Shown: one piece after another, positions 49,201 to 61,200 of the stretch | How positions within the stretch are numbered: the stretch's first letter is position 1 | Layout of the letters: every line of letters starts with the position of its first letter | Assembly (NCBI GenBank): GCA_025526915.1 | Contig: JAHLKH010000006.1 | Span: 62,001-126,000 of the forward strand | Direction of reading: 5' to 3' | From: Entophlyctis helioformis | Lineage: Eukaryota; Chytridiomycota; Chytridiomycetes; Chytridiales; Chytriomycetaceae | Length of the DNA: 64,000 nucleotides | The notes under the pieces: model-generated | Database searches by the model: none | What the model saw: only the letters and a program-made list of their open reading frames with translations | What the model was told of the DNA's origin: nothing | Made by a program: the position numbers and the translations under genes

Positions 49201-49788
49201 GACGGGCTGCTGTCAGAGATATCGTCCAGCGAGGTATCTATGCATGCATGCGATGGCTGGCTGATCCACCGTTGACGCCGACTGACTCACTGGCTGTTGT
49301 GGAAGCAGGCGTCCAAGCAGGCGTTCGTGACTGCCAATGGTGCCATGACAGTGCTGTCCATGCTGCGTATCGCCGACACACAGCCGCGACTGGCGTTTCT
49401 GGCATCAGCCGTGCTGCTTGCAGTCGCTGGCGAAACTGACGCAAGCGATGCGGGCGATGCGGGCAGCGACAGCAGTGCCAATCTAGAGTTTCTGCGCCAG
49501 TGTGTCCAGACCGAGGCGCTGGATACCATCGTTGGCGGACTGCGATGCATTCGCGAAGTGCCGACGCTTGAGAACGTGGCGGCTGTTGTGCAGAAGCTGT
49601 CGCGGCCACTGCAGCTGCGAGAAGCCCTGCGGAGCCATGGACATCTGCTCGTGGTCCTGCGCGGCATTCTTGCGCAGCAAGGGAGCAGTGCCAGTGGCGG
49701 CACTGGCAGCAGCAACGGGCAGCACAGCTCCGAGTTTGTCATGGTGAATGTGCGGTCGATTGTGCAGAACCTCGAGCAGCTCGAGTGA
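46233..49788 (+). CDS. Coiled-coil/helical-repeat protein, possibly CCDC138-like (centriolar)
   Basis: First exon MSDASDASDASVYEALSRSE joins GSVVLDWQQM across the intron 46305-46380. A His-rich tract (HHHKHHKHHHHKHH) and an Arg/Ser region (SRSRSRSKSPHR) follow. From 47720 a coiled coil runs ~180 residues (RKQKDALAVVRHELAILAKQI ... EKRVHAQETRI ... QRLEETLVLLKQCKERND). The rest is all-helical (PVKLMVDGETHPLSAVYVLAE, NGAMTVLSMLRIADTQPRLAF) and ends at a TGA at 49786-49788. The layout (disordered head, coiled coil, helical tail) resembles CCDC138, but I cannot confirm it. A frame change near 47060-47290 means an unplaced intron. Confidence 0.6.
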
Positions 49789-50445
49789 GTGCTGCCAGCT
49801 TAATGAAATCGCGTCTGGGGCAGGCATCGTCGTCACAGATGGATGGACAGACGGGCGTCGACAGGACCAACGTCTCGGCCTGGCCATCTCGGCGTTGACA
49901 CGGCTGTGTACATCGCATGACATTGCCTGGCACTGTGGAAGCAGCTGCCAGCAGACATCCAAGCGGGATCTGGCTTTCCTACAGATGCACGTGCATCTGC
50001 CTGTTCGGCCGAACACCAACGTCACATGCCCTGCATCGTTCAAGGAGTGTAACGGGTGCACAGAGGACCAGGAGTGCAAGGAGTGCAGGAGTGCAAGGAG
50101 TGCAAGGAGTGCAGGAAATGCAGCGAGTGTACAGCCGGCCACGTGGAGGGTTGCTCCGACGTTGCACCGACAACGTCACGGGACCACGAAAACAAGGGTC
50201 TCGACGGACGCGACCATGCGGAGAAAGCTGTGAGCAAGGAGCGTGTTCGTCTCGTGGGCTCATCTCGTGCGCATAATCCACGGGCAGGTTGCTTGGCGGC
50301 GGGCAGTCGAGGGGTTGGCGGCGGGGGTGTGATGCTGTGCGATGCTGTGCGATGCAGTACGATGCAATAAAAGCCGGGTGATGCCCCCTCATCACCATCG
50401 TACCACAACTCCTCCCACTCAAGCAACGCACTCCCAAGCCCAGCC
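49789..50445. other. Intergenic region with GAGTGCAAG microrepeats; lipase 1 promoter
   Basis: About 650 bp without a credible gene. At 50065-50130 the unit GGAGTGCA(A/G) repeats about seven times. A possible TATA-like AATAAAAGCC lies at 50365-50375, about 75 bp before the lipase ATG at 50446. This is an A-rich TATA position common for secreted-enzyme genes. Confidence 0.5.
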
Positions 50446-51883
50446 ATGAAATTCTCGTCGCTTGTCCTCGCTGCCGTCGCAATCGCTGCGCCAGTCCTTG
50501 CTGCTCCTGCCGCCGGCACCCACTCGGCCGCCGATCTCGAGGCCCTGTATGCGCAGCAGCTCGGTGCGTCGCTCGAGCTCCAGCAGGCCATCTACACCAA
50601 CGCTACGCCCGCCACCATCAAGGCTGTCGAGTCGGCCACCTCGTCCGACATCAATACCATCGGTGTTCTCGCCAAGCGCTCTGCTGCCGATGCCGACAAC
50701 GACGAGACGCTCGTCAAGCGTGCCGACACGGCCGTCGACCGTGCGACCATTGAGAGGTTCAAGACGTTCACGCAGTATGCGTCTGCTGCCTGTGAGTGCT
50801 GCCGCTGGATCTCGCTGGCTGGATCTGTGTGCACGATTGCCGCTGCGTCACGTGGCCGTGTTCGATCTGGCCGTCGGCTGACATTTCACGGCGATGCAAC
50901 GATCCTGCCTGTCGCCCGTCTGCCCGCCTGCCCGCCGCCCGCCTGCCTGCCGCCTGCCCGCCTGCCATCCGACGACACTGCAGACTGCCCGAGCGTGGTT
51001 TCCAACTGGGGATGGAACTGCGGCAGCTCCTGCGAGGGCCGCACTGCCGACACGGTCGTTGAGAAGTCGTTTGACAACTTCTTTGGGCCTGGCACTGCCG
51101 GGTGAGTGGCGCTGCCTATCTGTCTGTCCGTCCACCTGCGATGTGGTCTGGTGGCAGACTGCGCTTGCTGACAACTGCCCATCCGCCTGCCCATCCACCT
51201 GCCCAGCGCCGTCACCTACAACCAGCGCACCAAGCAGATCGTCGTCGTCTTCCGTGGCTCCGTGTCCGTCAACAACTGGCTGCAGAACTTCATGATCTGG
51301 CTGCAGAGCCCCGACTTCAACGACATGGCCGACTCGACCATCCCCAAGACGTTCAACGGCAGAAAGGTGCGCGTGCACAAGGGCTTCCAGGAGGCGTACT
51401 GCAGGTCGGCCGCTCGTGCAGTCGACCGTGACCAGGCTCATGAAGCGCTTCCCAGACTTCCAGGTCGTGTTCACGGGCCACTCGCTCGGCGGTGCGCTCG
51501 CCTCCATCGCTGCGCTCGACTTTTACGACATCAACGGCGCAGCGGGTGCGGCCAAGCTCACTCTCGCCACGCTCGGCCAGCCGCGTGTCGGCAACGAGGC
51601 GTTTGCCAACTACGTCAACAGCCTGCCGTTTGCGTCGCGCATCTTCCGTCTGACGGCCAACCGCGACATTGTGCCCGAGCTGCCGCCCAACCTGCCCGGT
51701 CTCGAGTACGTGCACTTTGCCCAGCAGTACACGGTGCGCGACAGCGGGGCGACGGTGCGCTGCGAGAACGATGGCGGCCGTGGCGGCGAGACGTCGGGCT
51801 GCTACAACCCTGGCCTCGTGTCGGGCGTGGTTGACCACATTGTGGGCTACTACGGCATCCAGACCATCCTGCGCATCTGCTGA
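50446..51883 (+). CDS. Secreted class-3 lipase (Rhizomucor miehei type), lipase 1
   Basis: Signal peptide MKFSSLVLAAVAIAAPVLA, a propeptide with Kex2-type Lys-Arg sites (LAKR, LVKR), then AAYCPSVVSNWGWNCGSSC, TKQIVVVFRGSVSVNNWLQN (oxyanion RGS), VHKGFQEAY, FTGHSLGGALAS (nucleophile Ser in GHSLG), LGQPRVGNEAF, RLTANRDIVPELPP (Asp) and VVDHIVGYYG (His). Hydrolyses triacylglycerols outside the cell. Two introns (after YASAA and after PGTAG) are frame-proven. Between AY (about 51399) and VQSTVTRLMKRF (51416) the frame shifts by one base with no room for an intron, so the gene is either broken or carries an assembly error. Stop at 51881-51883. Confidence 0.85.
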
Positions 51884-52361
51884 GCGTCGCTCTCTCTCTC
51901 TCTCCTCTCCATCATCATCGTCATCTCATACAAATACAGCGTCCCTGTGCACACACTCCACCTTGCAGCTGCCCACACACGCCGCCGTGCGCAAGCCTAC
52001 CGGCTACCACTGCTTGAACCCGGCACGAGCATGCCAGGGGACACAAGCCACGACCCTTGTGACACACCCCGTGACGACGTCAAACTCGTGTGACGTCTTT
52101 GCATGCAAGGCAGGCAGGCAGAATGCGGTGGCGTTTCCGCTCTGCTGACAGATCGCATGCGGCAGAACCGTCGCACGTGTCCAACGTTTCTGCCGTGTCG
52201 TCCCGTGACAGACAAACTTTTTCCCCGCAGAGACGCAGGGGCGCAGGGTGCAGACTGCGCTGCGGATCCAGCCTGCCCGCCTACAAAAGGGGCCGCCCGT
52301 CCCCGCATCGCTCGGCCGGCATCCCACGATCAAGACACATACACATACACCGCCATCCGCC
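51884..52361. other. Intergenic region between the two lipase genes
   Basis: About 480 bp. Starts with a CT-rich run after the lipase 1 stop. A TACAAAAGGG motif near 52282 and a CACATACACATACACC leader precede the lipase 2 ATG and look like its core promoter. No gene seen. Confidence 0.5.
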
Positions 52362-53430
52362 ATGGTCTCTGCCCTCCACTCTGCCGTCGCTCTCCTCGCC
52401 CTCGCCGGCTCTGCCCTCGCCAGCCCTCTGCCCCAGCGCGGTGTCTCGACCAAGCTCGTCGATGCTGCTCGTGTGACCGAGTTCACCAACTTTGCGCAGT
52501 ACGCCATGGTCGGCTGTGAGTGTCTTTCAGTCTCTGGCATGGACTGTGCACCGCCCGCCTGATCGCTGACCACTGCCATGAATGCATCCATCCATCGCTC
52601 TCTGCTCTCCACCCTCTCTCCCATCCATGCAGACTGCGACCCCATCGTCAACCAGTCGCAGTGGACCTGCGGTAAGGCCTGTGGCGGTGCAACGGCCGGC
52701 ACCAGAGTCACCAAGACGTTTGTCCCTTCGGATGCCAAGTTCAAGGCGACCGGCGTCGTGACCGTCAACGACCGCACCAAGCAGATCGTCGTCATCTTCC
52801 GCGGCTCGACCACGGCCGACGACTGGATCGCCAACTTCAACTTTGTCCTCGACTTCCCCGACTGGTTCGAGAACCGCTCGATGGGTGACGGCTCCAAGCT
52901 CGCGATTCCCAAGGACGCCAAGATGCACAAGGGCTTCTCGGTCGACTACGAGCGCACCCGCGCTGTGATCCAGCCGGCCATTGCCAAGGCGGCTGCCGAG
53001 AACCCGACGTACCGCATCGCCATTGTCGGCCACTCGGCCGGCGGTGCGCTTGCCATGATCGCCGCCGCGACCTGGCCAACCTGTACGGCACCAAGCTCGC
53101 CTCGCGCACGTCCGTGTACACGTACGGCCAGCCGCGCACCGGCAACAAGGAGTTTGCCAACTGGTTCGCCACGATCCCGCTGGCTGCCACGTACCGTCTC
53201 ACGCAGCAGGACGATCCCGTCGTGCACCTGCCGCCGTCGTGGATCGGTGGATACCGCCACGCCAAGCAGGAGTTCCACATTGACGAGAACCTGCGCACGG
53301 TGTCGTGCACCAACGAGTCGGGCAACGCGGCGAGACGACCGACTGTGCTGGCGTCGACAAGTTTGATGTCGATATCGCCAAGCACCGCAACTACTTTGGC
53401 TGGCAGTCCAACACCGTCTGCAGTCTTTGA
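52362..53430 (+). CDS. Secreted class-3 lipase, lipase 2 (two apparent frameshifts)
   Basis: Paralogue of the preceding lipase with 15-20 N-terminal hydrophobic residues (MVSALHSAVALLALAGSALA) and no Kex2 site. Splicing joins YAMVG to YCDPIVNQSQW. Motifs: QIVVIFRGSTTADDW, MHKGFSVDY, VGHSAGGALAM (GHSAG nucleophile), YGQPRTGNKEFANWF, LTQQDDPVVHLPP (Asp), then KHRNYFGWQ (His). The frame must shift by one base near 53066 (before LANLYGTKLAS) and again near 53327 (before ETTDCAGVDKF); with both shifts the protein ends at 53428-53430. Two single-base errors in GC-rich runs suggest assembly problems, but a decaying paralogue is also possible. Confidence 0.8.
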
Positions 53431-53728
53431 TCGCAGCCATCTCGCCTTGCCTTGTCTTGTCTTGCATACACCTCATCGTCGTACATTGCATCCATCCATA
53501 GCATCTTTATAGCACCATACAATACACTCGCTCTTGCTCATCAGTCACTTCTTGTTCGTGCAGATCAAGCCCTCGCAGACTGTCCAAGACTGGACGGACT
53601 GTGTCTGTGGTTGATGGTTGTGTCAGACATACTCTACTCAGTTTCCGTACTTGTTGCCTATGCCACTGGAACATCCATTGGCAGGCAGTGATGTTGCCAA
53701 AAGCTACAATGCTCTTCTTCATTGTTGA

Positions 53729-55160
53729 TCAGCGGCCACCGACGCGGAAGGCAGCACGCCGCTGGCTGGCCGAGGCAGAGGATGCAGAAGACGGCCGATC
53801 TCGTTGTGTGGGGCCTGGTGCTGTGTTTCCAGACGCGCCATGAGCTGGCAGTGACGGTTGCGACAATGCCGTGGCTTGTTGCGGTAGCTGTGGATTCTGC
53901 GATGGCTGTTGTGGCTGTTGTGGCTGTTGTGACTGTTGCGGCTGCTGCTTGCTGCTCTCCTTGGCCACGATCTGGATGAGCTTGAGAACACGGTCCAAGT
54001 TGAATCCAAACGGTGGCGACCATGTCGTTGTACTGGCTGCAAGTGGTGCTGGTGACTGGCACTAGCAGCAGCTGACACTGCTGACGACGACAGCGCGGCT
54101 GGATAGACTTGTGGTTGCGATCGCGACGCCATGCCAATATGGTGCTCGGTGGCCGCTGCGTTGGGGCCGAGCCCCTCTCCTTCCAGCTCAGCGAGCCACC
54201 AGTTGTGGTTTGGCAGTGGCAGTCCAAGGTCAGCCAGCCTCGCCCCCTTGTCCCGCAGAAACGCTGCGACAGCCTGCTGTTTTTCGGACCCGCTGCCGGC
54301 CTTGGCTTGGCTGCTGCCGAGGGCCGCCAAGTACCTTTGATGCGCGCGGTGCTTGCGGTAAAGAGCAGCACGCTCGGGCACATAGAAGCACAGCCAGTCT
54401 TCAGTCGAGCGCGAAAGCCCTTGTGTCGTGTATGCCATCTGCCAGCCGCGGATACCCAGATGCGCCGTCATGAGCCGATAATACGCCGTGAACGAGTCTG
54501 CAATGTAGTGCCACGCGTCCGTGTCGCATGTGTGGAGCCAGACCTGTGGGCCATCCAAGTTGACGTTGTTGGTGGCGGCGTCCTTGTCGCGATGCGGTCT
54601 CGCGTAGCAGAGACAGACGTATCCGTACGGTCTGCAGTCGGCCAAGACAAACGCAACGCCTTGAGGGGCTGGTGCCTGGTTGCCGGCCGGCTGTTGCCGA
54701 GGCGAAGCTGGCCCCGGGTCGGGAAGAAGGTGCTCGAGAGAGACGATGTGCATGTGGCCCAGAGGCATGGTTCGCGTGGTGTTGCTGCCACCAGACTGCT
54801 GGTGCTGTGCGTGGTGGAGAAGCGAATGGACGCTGTCGCGGCTGTGGGTGTTGAAGTGGTTGGCGCTGCTTGCGTCCTGGCCGTCGTCGTCGTCCTGGTC
54901 GCCGTCGTCATCGGCGCATGTGACTGCCCAGGTGAGCGCGATGCCGTCCGACACGAGCAGAAACGCGACGAGGTCGTCTGGAAGCGACACGCCGTTGTCT
55001 CGCTCCCAGACGGCGACAAGCATGGCGTGGACGGTGGCCGAGCGTGTAGCTTGACGTTTACAACGCTTGGACACGACTCGAGATACGGCAAAACGTCTGC
55101 CAGGAGTGTCTCTGCGACGTGCCTCTGGTTTACAGCCGAGCTGCCTTCCGTCTGCGGCAT
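53729..55160 (-). CDS. TPGS2: Tubulin polyglutamylase complex subunit 2 (TPGS2-like)
   Basis: Regulatory subunit of the TTLL1 polyglutamylase complex that modifies axonemal and neuronal tubulin. The SMI1/KNR4-like fold is visible: VAVWERDNGVSLPDDLVAF, SDGIALTWAV, MPLGHMHIVSLEHL, then the strongest match, ADSFTAYYRLMTAHLGIRGW and MAYTTQGLS. ATG at 55160 (MPQTEGSSAVNQRHVAETLL). The first ~45 codons and the rest are in different frames, joined by one missing base near 55040 (KLHAR / ATVHAML). A downstream intron near 54050 probably leads to FNLDRVLKLIQIVAKESSKQ and a Gln/Ser/Pro tail ending at 53729. Transposon copy 3 begins about 57 bp upstream of the ATG. Confidence 0.82.
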
Positions 55161-55217
55161 GCTTCGTCAAGTGACCAAGTTCAAGAACGCTGAAAAACAC
55201 AAGTTTGATGAGATCGC

Positions 55218-58200
55218 CTCTGGTGGAGTCGCTGTGATTGGTTGCTCTTGGTGGAATCGCTGTGATTGGTTGATCTAGAGAGCCGTTGTGCGTGCAGACA
55301 CTGCGGATGCGAGCACAGCAACGGCAGTGGTGCAGGCAGCAGCGCCTGCTGTCTCGCTGGGCGGTGCGTGTGTGTCCTCCATGAATAAAGAGGGACGAAT
55401 GCATAGTCATGTGCAACGCTCTCTCTCTCTCTGAGGAGCATGCCATTCCACACACACAGACCAGTGCTCCATGTGTTGCTGCCAACCATCAGTCTGATAT
55501 TACGAGAGCAGCTTGCCCATAAAACGACCGACACCACGCAACAACAAACCAACGAGCCATGGGAGTCGACGGCAGTCTCCCCACCATCGACAAGAGAGGT
55601 GGTGTCAAGACATACAAAGCAGACACCCTCTCTCGGGTGCAATTCAGGCCATTGCCAGCAGCAGCCAGATGCAGCAGCAAGCAGCAGCAGCAGCAGCAGC
55701 CGACTCCGAGCCCATCAGCTGCATCATCCATGTCGACATCGTTTGCCTGCTCTTCATTGACATTATGAGAGCAGCAGCCGCAAAGCCGCCCCAGTCTGAC
55801 AACGACTGGAGGCTGCTACTCGAGCCACTCATCAACAGCCTTGCCGCAGCCATTGGACAGCTGCACACGGTCCATCTGCACGTCGATGGCTCGCAGCTTG
55901 ACACTGCCACCAAGGCTGCTTATGCGGGCGGGCCTGGGCGGCATTGGAGGCGGCATCCTTTCTCATGGCCGAGGCAGCCAAGTGAAATGCCGGCCAGAAG
56001 AGCGGCAAGCTCTCAAGGTATGCTGTTGGCTGCTGTTGATCTGCATGCTGTACTGACTCAATGCCATTCCAGAAACGAGATGCAGCGCCTGCAGAAGGCA
56101 TACCCCCTGACGCGGCAACGCAAGGCAGCCATCTCGAAGGCCCTGGGCAGTCTTCTTGGATACTTCAAAGGCGGGTCGTCTGTGTGCCTTTGCGAGAACG
56201 AGGCGGATGTTTGCATTGCACGCCATTCCCGCAAAGCAAGGTTGGTGGTCTTCTGCATGCTTCTAGAATCCATGGCTCACGCGCCTTCTTGACAGCACGC
56301 GCCAGTCATTGTCATCAGTGGCGACTCCGATCTGGTGTTCCACTGTGCCGGCTATTGCCCTGTCCTGCTGCTGCAAATGCGCAGTGGGCAGATCAATAGA
56401 ATGCGATCCTACAATCACCATGGGATTGCCTCCATTGCAGCCGCCTTAGGCTTGCCAGACATTCCCTTTGTCTGCCAGTTGGTGGCCGCAATGGCGAGCA
56501 ACGACTATTTCCATTGTGTTGGGATTGGTAAGTTGGCTTGCCTGCTTTGCATTTTTGGATGTCATGCACTGCGACCTTGACTTACTCGTGATGCTGTGAT
56601 GTGGACTTGAAAGGAATCATCACGGCTGCAAAGTGCATCATGGCATGCATTCGTTTGGAGGCAGAGCAGCTGGGCATCTCTGTCGCGGATGTCTGTGAAT
56701 GCCTCCAAGACCCCGACATTGCCAGGATGTTTGTGCATGTCATCAAGATCGCGTTCATGTGGCAGATGCACCAGATCGGTGGCAAGCCTCTTGCTCAGTC
56801 ATTCAGCAATGCCTTTGCGGTGTTTCTCAACCGTGACGAGAGAGGAGCCGATATTGGAGAGATCACAGCCCCAGCATGTGGCCATTATGCCAGTGTGTTT
56901 GCAGGACAGATGCGGCAGTAAGTCTTGCTTTGGATGCACTTGGACAGCATGGCATTGACATGAATGCATGCACCATCCAATGGCAACAGCATCACTGCCA
57001 ACAGGACCATCTCGCCCCAAAACAGGTAGGCACGGCTGCGATCTCTGCAGGATTCTTGTGGCACTGACTCTGATGGATGCCACTGGCAGATCTGCCTCTG
57101 CATGCACAGCCTACAGCACTGCTGCTTGAGCCACACGGCACAGCAGCTGAAGGGAAATGCCAGTCGTGGAGTTTGGCACATCACACGGGACGCAGTCACA
57201 GAGCTCGCCAACCACACTGTCAGCACAAGGCGGATGGACGGCGTTTTTGGCGAATTCAATGGCTGCCGTGTCGTGCTTGGCTGCATCCTCCGGTGCACAG
57301 CAGATCAGCTTGCCAATGACAGCATCAACGGCCGCGACATTCTTGCTGATATCTGCGAGAATGCAAGCAAGCAGCTGCTCCAGGCTGTCCACGAGAAGGA
57401 TCTTGCTACAAAAGGATATGAGACACTCAGCCCAGCTGAGCAGAGCCTGTTACACGCCTTTGTGAGTTTTGGATGGCTTGGATGTGTGTCTTGACTGTCC
57501 ACTGCATGCTGTTGCTGATTTTGAGCATGGCTGACTTGATCCATCACTGGGCGAGCAGATGGTGATCCTGAGACTGCAGGAACGGCTCAAGAGGTATCCA
57601 GGCATCGCATGTGCACCATTCAGGCGTTCAAGGAAGCCAGGTTCGCTCTGCATTTGTTTGGCACAGTGCGACCTTGTGTATTCACAATCAATCACGGCAT
57701 TCTTCTGGCAGGCAACCGCAAGGCTAAACAGCACCGCAGAAAGAGCACACGGATCGCGACTCGAAAGGCTGTCGCTGCCATTCGCAAACAGGCCGTAGAT
57801 ACGCTGAATCTCTTGGAATGCCAAAAGAAACACAGCCCGGATGACTTCAAGCCACCGGCACTTTCTGAGCAGTATCAACAAGCCACAGACACGCTGAAAC
57901 TGATCATTGAGCGAGCTCCAGTGCGTCTTTGCATTTGCTGGCTCTGTTTGCATGTGGCGGCTTGATGCACCTGCTCATGCTTTGACTTGACAGGTCGGCA
58001 AGCCACCGAAAGCGCCAAAGATGCTGCTGCCATCTCAAGCCGCAGCTGATGGCACAGATCGCGACAAGATTCTCTACATTGATGTGCTTCAAGACACAAA
58101 GACAACCGTGAGTTGAACTGCAGGCTTGTGATCATGAGCATCTTGTGCACATTCAGAATGCACGCCTAAGATTGCATCCAAACATGGCAGGAGCCATACC

Positions 58201-61200
58201 TCGTCACACTGGCCAGACAGGCTGTATTCAAGAAGGAGCGAGAAGAGCGTGCAGAGAAGGCCGTGACGGACAAGACCATCCAGGAGCACAAGAAGGATGC
58301 GAGCAAGCAAGCCCGCCAGGCTCAATCTGAGGACGAGACACGGGCGTAAGTGGCATATGGCATGTCGCGTGCCTTGAATGTGCATGCTGACCAGCGCGTT
58401 CTTTGACAGATACGAGCGTGGTGAGAGATCAGCAATACGGCAGCTACTGGAAGCAATCTATCGCCTGATTGCATTGCCAGTCATGACGGGTGCCGCTGCC
58501 ATCCATGGCGATGAGCCAAGGCCGGTGGAGAGCACATATGATCGTCCTGAGCAGATTGTCAATCTCGCGGTATGGTTCTGGATTGGCACGTTGATCTGCG
58601 CTTCTGGTTTTGTGTGTGTTGACTTGTGCGATGTGCAGGAAATGCTCTCTGCCGACCCCATCTTTATGAAGGCGTTTGGATGCCAAGTCAAGATGCCGCC
58701 GGCGATGCAGACGCGCGGCACAGTCGTCGAGGACATCTTCAACGCCGTGTATCGTTTACGGCGACCACATGGCGCGCAGGTCTCATTCTGATCGCCGCGA
58801 TGATCGAGGAGTTGGTCATGCTCAAGCCAGACGCGCCGCTGCCACTTCGATACTGCGTCTTGGAAGCAACAAAGGACAACATTCTGTTTTGTCAATCCGG
58901 ACGACCTTGGCAAGAAGAGATCATGGACTCTATGCCAATGGGTGCATTCTGGACAGCAGCATCACCGCGTGGCAGATGTACGGCGATGGCCCACGCAGCA
59001 GCAACAGCAAGCTGCATCGGTATGGCGACTTGGTGACCCTCGAGAGCGGCGCGGTGCTCAAGATCTGCGAGTTCAAGGCAGCCAAGAAGGCCACACAGCC
59101 TGATGACCACGGCGATCATGGCCACACAACCACGACAACCACGGCGACCACGACGACCACGGCGAGCATGATGAGCAGGGCGTGTCACTCGAGATCTCCT
59201 TGCACAATGTGCCCGAGCTGCCTGTGCAGCCTGACGACTTGGACACCCATGACGAGCATGATGTGCACAATCCAGCAGCAGCATCCAGCGCACCAATGCT
59301 CCACCACAAGCTGTCCAGCGACCAGCCGTCCAACAGCAAATGATCTGCTCGCGGCGCTCACCAGCAGCGTCTCTGGCGGTGAGGGAGCCGTCACGATGCT
59401 TCTGCGATACCTCGCGTACATTCTGGCAGGTGGCCAGATGGTCAAGCCACGAGCGCACAAGCATGTTGTGCACTCATGGCTTGTTACGACCATGCAGATG
59501 ATCATTCATCGCACTTGGACAAAGGGGATGGTGCAGGACAGCATGGCGCAGATGCAGGAGGATGCAGCCAAGCTGCGCATGTTTGCAATGGATGCAGACA
59601 CGGCGGCCGCAACACAGCAGGCAGCCACAATCCAGGCGTCTGAGATGCAGGATGACGCGATGCAGATGGAGGCAGTGCAGATGGAGGCAGACGCCATGGA
59701 TGGCGTTTTGCCTGGCATTCTTGACAACAGCTTATGCGCAGATGCCATGACCAGTATCTTCAGCAATCTGGCCAGGGATATCTGCGGCACCCTCTCTACG
59801 CATTTTATCTCGAACCAGTCGATGCTGGTGGACGCGGCAATCCACCGCCTGGTTCCTGGCTCGTCTGCTGAGGATGTCAAGAAATGGCGCGAGATCATGT
59901 CCAAGGCCGCCGATGTTGCCAAGGCCGCAAAGGCTGCAAAAGACGCCAAGGACGCCAAGGCTGCCAAGGCCGCCAAGGCTGCTGCTGCCAAGGACGCCAA
60001 GGCCGCCAAGCTTGCTGCCACCAAGGACGCCACACCACAAGCCACTCTGGATGCCGCCCCTCCCACAGCAGGCTGCAAGCGGCCCGCGTCAAGCTCTTCA
60101 TCGGCCACCAACAGCGCCAAACCCAAGAGGCAACGGCGCAGGAAGGCAAGGCTCCACCAAGGACGGTACGCCTGGCACAACGCAGGCCACAGAGGGCCAA
60201 GACGACGTTGAGCTACCGCAAGCATTGCACAAGCTCATGGCGGTCGAGTGCAACGCGTCATTGTCGCCGGCAGGCAAGTTCAAGCAACTGCGAGATCTCG
60301 CAGGCTCATCCCTCAAGCTGTGCCCGCAGCCGGCGAGCCGCGATCCCTTTGTCCTCATCACAGAAACCACCCTCTTTTGGGCTGTGATGGGGGCAAAGAA
60401 GGATCGCGTACCCACCAAGGACAATGCTGTCTTGCAAGCATTGAGAGAGCAGCTCCTTGCTGCACTCAGTAGGTCGCACTGCCTGTAAATGCCATGTCTG
60501 CATGATATGATGCTGACACTGCACTTTTATTGTAGACTACAAAGATGAAGACTTGACACTCGAGTCACCAAATGACACGATCGAGAAGGCGTTTAGTGCA
60601 AGCCGTGAGGTTTGTGTTCTCGACATCCTCCTTCCTGGACTCTGTTTGAGCGAGCGACGCTTCCAGACTCCTGCGGAGGCCAAAGCGCGAATGGACGCGG
60701 TTGCCAAGGCCACAGCCGATGCCACAGCCAAGGCGACGCGAGAGGCCGACAAGCGGGGTCTGGATGGCAAGGAGCGCGAGGAGCATATCAAGGCTGTGAT
60801 TGATGCCGCGTGTCCAGCGAGGCCAATCAAGACAATCAGACTCGGCAGCATCATGACGGATGGATACAGCATCTACCAGCTGGCTCTCAATGGCCGCACA
60901 AACCGTCCAGAGTCGCCTCGCAGTATGTGGCATGCTTGGATGCTTTGGTGCACACATTGATTCTGACTGCCGCCTTGATCTACAGATCCCAATGCGGTGT
61001 CGTCAGGCGAGCAGCCCAGTATTTTTGATGATGGAGGTCTTGGTGGCCTTGGTGGCGTGAATAATTGCTTGGATGATGCCTTGGATGGCGAATGTGAGTT
61101 GCTGTGCCAATCCAGACGCACACTTGTTGTCCACACCGACTGACATGCCATCCACAGCCGCCGATCCAGCCGACCCATCAGCCACCAAGCCAAAAGCGAC

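Noticed and set aside
55218..55230. Left terminal repeat and target-site duplication for copies 2 and 3
   Set aside because: I looked for GGCCCG...TTACC and for repeats of the right flanks near both left ends and found none; these ends are truncated or diverged.
53719..55485. 588-codon minus-strand frame taken as one exon from 55485
   Set aside because: Its first ~110 codons read transposon copy 3 and its end reads a Gln-rich tail in a less likely frame; TPGS2 homology supports the ATG at 55160 with a one-base join near 55040.
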